The notes beneath the pieces were generated by a model. That model made no database searches and was not told the origin of the DNA. It saw only the letters and a list, made by a program, of their open reading frames with translations. Made by a program: the position numbers and the translations under genes. A DNA stretch of 64,000 nucleotides from assembly GCF_003319185.1 (NCBI RefSeq), contig NZ_QOHJ01000002.1, positions 434,001-498,000 on the forward strand. The letters are read 5' to 3'. Positions 61,717 through 64,000 of the stretch are shown here, piece by piece (within the stretch, counting starts at the first letter, position 1; the number at the start of each line of letters is the position of its first letter). Source of the stretch: Blastococcus sp. TF02A-30 (GTDB taxonomy: Bacteria; Actinomycetota; Actinomycetes; Mycobacteriales; Geodermatophilaceae).

Positions 61717-62742
61717 TCAGCGGGTGGCGGTGGCCGGCTCCGCGGTCGTGCTGAGCGGGATCTCCGACGCCGGGCCCCGCACCGACCACACGAGGCGGGC
61801 GGCGTACGCGGTGGTCAGCACCGCGCCGGCCATGTGCAGCAGCACCAGCGCGATCGGCAGGCCGGTGAAGTACTGCACGTAGCCGACCACGCCCTGGGCG
61901 AGCTCGACGACCAGCAGGTCGCGCGCCGCCCGGCGCACGCGGGCGGGGGAGTCGGTGGCGTAGAGGGCCACCAGCAGCGCGATCGTCAGCCCGATGAGCA
62001 GGAAGACGACGTCGGCGTGCAGCTGGCTGACCAGCTCGGGGTCGAAGCCCATCCGGTCGCCGGTGGGGACGTCGGCCTCGTCGACGTCGCCGCTGTGCGG
62101 CCCGCTGCCGGTGACGACGGTGCCCAGCACCAGGACGGCGGCGGTGGCGGCGGCGATGCCGTAGGTCAGCAGCACGAACGGCCGGCGCACCAGCGGCTGC
62201 CCGACGCCGGGCTCGCGGGAGCGCAGCCACAGCGTGGTGGCCAGGGCGACGAGCACGGCGGAGAGCAGGAAGTGCGCCGCGACCGTCCACGGGTTCAGGC
62301 CGGTGAGCACGGTGACGCCGCCGAGCAGCGCCTGCGCCGGGATGCCGAGGAAGGTGACGACGGCGAGCGCGCGCAGGTCGCGCCGCGGTGAGCGCCAGAC
62401 GGCGACGACGGTCGCGATCGCCACGATCGCCAGGACGAAGGTCAGCAGCCGGTTGCCGAACTCGATGACGCCGTGCCCCGCGAGCTCCGGCGTCGCCACG
62501 AAGCTGTCGGAGGTGCAGCGCGGCCAGGTGGGGCAGCCGAGGCCGGAGCCGGTGAGCCGGACGGCGCCGCCGGTCACCACGATCAGCCCGTTGGCGACGG
62601 CGTTGGCCAGCGCCACCCGCGAGATGACGGCGGGGGAGAAGGCAGGAGGGAGTACCGGCACGGGATCGATGCTAGAAGGACGGCCGTCCTCCGCGGGCCC
62701 GAGGCGGGCCCGGCCCTCCGGGCCGGCGGTGAGGCTGGTCAC
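61717..62742 (-). CDS. ctaA: Heme A synthase (COX15/CtaA)
   Basis: A 341-residue membrane enzyme with about eight helices that oxidises heme O to heme A. Features: VTGGAVRLTGSGLGCPTWPRC (conserved Cys pair in the first loop), HGVIEFGNRLLTF, HFLLSAVLVALA and QLHADVVFLLIGL (heme-ligand His in paired helices). An N-terminal cytosolic stretch of about 40 residues precedes helix 1. GTG 62742 is used; GTG codons near MPVLPPAF (about 90 nt later) are an alternative. Divergent from sufR. Confidence 0.93.
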   Translation of the reverse strand: MTSLTAGPEGRARLGPAEDGRPSSIDPVPVLPPAFSPAVISRVALANAVANGLIVVTGGAVRLTGSGLGCPTWPRCTSDSFVATPELAGHGVIEFGNRLLTFVLAIVAIATVVAVWRSPRRDLRALAVVTFLGIPAQALLGGVTVLTGLNPWTVAAHFLLSAVLVALATTLWLRSREPGVGQPLVRRPFVLLTYGIAAATAAVLVLGTVVTGSGPHSGDVDEADVPTGDRMGFDPELVSQLHADVVFLLIGLTIALLVALYATDSPARVRRAARDLLVVELAQGVVGYVQYFTGLPIALVLLHMAGAVLTTAYAARLVWSVRGPASEIPLSTTAEPATATR

Positions 62743-62815
62743 GACGACGTCCCCCGGGCGGCTTTCTTAGGTGGACCTTGCTTGCGACGCTCCTGAAATA
62801 GGACACACTCGTGTT

Positions 62816-63619
62816 GTGGAATCCGTCGCGGCTGCTCCCCGGACGTCGGCACCTGCCGACGACGGGCGGACGCGCGACCGCGTGACCGGGCTCCTGCTGG
62901 AGCACGGGCCGCAGACCGCGACCGAGCTGGCCGGCCGGCTGGGCATCTCCCCGGCCGCCGTCCGCCGGCACCTCGACGCGCTGGTGCACGCCGGCCGGGT
63001 CGAGGAGCGGCAGGCGCGCGAGGCGCACCGCGGTCGCGGTCGTCCCGCCCGCCGGTTCCACCTGACCGACGCCGGCCGCTCGGCCTTCCCGCACGCCTAC
63101 GACGACCTCGCGCTGACCGCGCTCCGGTTCGTCGCCGCCGCGGGCGGGCCCGACGCGGTCCGCCAGGTCGCCGAGCAGCAGCTGGCCGGGCTCGAGCAGC
63201 GCTGCTCCACCGCCGTGGAGCAGGCCGTCGCCGCCGATCCGGCCGCCCCCGTCGACCGGGCGCAGGTGCTCGCCGCCGCGCTCACCGCCGAGGGCTACGC
63301 TGCCTCGGCCTCCGCGATCTCCGGCGGGGGGCAGCTCTGCCAGCACCACTGCCCGGTGGCGCACGTGGCGGCGGAGTTCCCCCAGCTGTGCGAGGCCGAG
63401 ACCGCGGTGATCGGCCGCCTCGTGGGCACCCACGTGCAGCGGCTGGCGACGATCGCCCACGGTGACGGGATCTGCACCACACACATCCCAGGACCCCTGC
63501 GGACGGGGAACAGATCGGCCCCCGCACGCCCTGTACGAGGTGAGCGAGCAGCGCCCGCGAGCGCGCCCACCAGCACCAGCACCACCCCCACGAACGACCG
63601 GGAGAGGACGCCCGCATGA
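62816..63619 (+). CDS. sufR: SufR-type Fe-S-sensing transcriptional repressor
   Basis: A 267-residue winged-helix repressor of the suf operon. The HTH is TATELAGRLGISPAAVRRHLDAL (about 35-57, in two helices) followed by wing residues GRGRPARRFHLTDAG. The Fe-S ligands are C179, C192 (x12 apart) and C220, with C175 nearby (CQHHCPVAH ... LCEAE ... GICTTHIP). The C-terminal 40 residues are Pro/Thr-rich and unconserved. ATG-overlapping stop (ATGA) couples it to sufB. An ACAC-TC-GTGT inverted repeat precedes the GTG start and may be the operator. Confidence 0.92.
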   Translation: MESVAAAPRTSAPADDGRTRDRVTGLLLEHGPQTATELAGRLGISPAAVRRHLDALVHAGRVEERQAREAHRGRGRPARRFHLTDAGRSAFPHAYDDLALTALRFVAAAGGPDAVRQVAEQQLAGLEQRCSTAVEQAVAADPAAPVDRAQVLAAALTAEGYAASASAISGGGQLCQHHCPVAHVAAEFPQLCEAETAVIGRLVGTHVQRLATIAHGDGICTTHIPGPLRTGNRSAPARPVRGERAAPASAPTSTSTTPTNDRERTPA

Positions 63620-64000
63620 CCAGCACGCAGCAGCCGGCACAGCCGCTGACGCAGGACGAGCAGATCGAGCAGCTCGGCCGCTACGAGTACGGCTGGGCCG
63701 ACGCCGACGTCGCGGGTGCCTCGGCGCGCCGCGGTCTGAGCGAGGACGTCGTCCGCGACATCTCCGCGCGCAAGAGCGAGCCCGAGTGGATGCTCGAGCG
63801 CCGGCTCAAGGCCCTCAAGCTGTTCGACCGGAAGCCGATGCCCGACTGGGGCTCGGACCTGTCCGGGATCGACTTCCAGAACATCAAGTACTTCGTGCGC
63901 TCCACCGAGAAGCAGGCGACGTCCTGGGAGGAGCTGCCCGAGGACATCAAGAACACCTACGACAAGCTGGGCATCCCCGAGGCGGAGAAGCAGCGGCTGG
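63616..64000 (+). CDS. sufB: Fe-S cluster assembly scaffold SufB (N-terminal part, truncated by window edge)
   Basis: First 128 residues of SufB, starting MTSTQQPAQPLTQDEQIEQL and continuing with GLSEDVVRDISARKSEPEWM, LKLFDRKPMPDWGSDLSGID in the middle and DIKNTYDKLGIPEAEKQRL at the edge, all typical of SufB. ATG 63616 follows GGAGAGG within the sufR end. SufB is the scaffold core of the SufBCD complex; the rest of the suf operon is expected beyond the window. No intein is seen in the part present. Confidence 0.96.
   Translation, partial: MTSTQQPAQPLTQDEQIEQLGRYEYGWADADVAGASARRGLSEDVVRDISARKSEPEWMLERRLKALKLFDRKPMPDWGSDLSGIDFQNIKYFVRSTEKQATSWEELPEDIKNTYDKLGIPEAEKQRL

Overview
The window is very G+C-rich (by eye above 70%), with many GTG starts, GTGA/ATGA/TGATG gene overlaps and short intergenic gaps. 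Gene content is actinobacterial: WhiA, RbpA, OpcA, SufR, LigC with a PrimPolC-type polymerase, the TreXYZ pathway and CtaA/CtaB. The right half (uvrC-rapZ-yvcK-whiA-gap-pgk-tpiA-secG ... pgl-opcA-zwf-pgi-tal-tkt / ctaB / ctaA / sufR-sufB) has the same order as the corresponding region of Mycobacterium and Streptomyces chromosomes. I infer a chromosomal segment of a high-GC actinomycete; small-gene and coding style suggest a Geodermatophilaceae-like organism (Blastococcus/Geodermatophilus/Modestobacter), but the genus cannot be proved from this window.

Region 1, 1-8.9 kb, is accessory and looks like a stress/mobile island. It holds a truncated metal P-type ATPase divergent from a SmtB/NmtR-like sensor, a two-gene fluoride channel (crcB pair), two unknown mobile-element-type genes, and a five-gene minus-strand cluster resembling the cst persulfide-detoxification operon (CstR-like repressor, rhodanese, persulfide dioxygenase-rhodanese fusion, small Cys protein, TauE exporter). 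A perfect CsoR/CstR-type palindrome precedes that repressor. A small gene and a tyrosine recombinase close the region. Two copies of a 43-bp bipartite element, in inverted orientation, bracket the sulfur cluster.

Region 2, 8.9-22 kb: PrimPolC-like polymerase, a secreted S33 hydrolase and LigC on one strand, two small conserved proteins, then the minus-strand trehalose pathway (treX, treY, an MDR oxidoreductase, treZ) ending in a RibD-like reductase. A highly structured 0.4-kb gap separates treX from uvrB.

Region 3, 22-39.4 kb: uvrB, two TerC-family genes (the first behind a manganese yybP-ykoY riboswitch with a visible ribosome-site switch), an S9 peptidase, small enzymes, an amidase, uvrA, a tripartite tricarboxylate transporter operon (tctCBA) coupled to a UspA gene, and a small membrane protein.

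Region 4, 39.4-64 kb: the conserved block described above, covering the last step of excision repair, the cell-wall/sporulation regulators RapZ-YvcK-WhiA, lower glycolysis, protein export, the pentose-phosphate operon (minus strand), heme A synthesis and the start of the SUF Fe-S operon. An orphan solute-binding lipoprotein sits between tpiA and secG, and two tiny related ORFs carrying a YWDVA motif lie after rbpA.

Regulatory themes seen in the sequence: several leaderless genes with TANNNT 6-8 nt before the start codon, and PafBC/RecA-NDp-like DNA-damage promoters at uvrB and uvrC (with weaker look-alikes at two metabolic genes).
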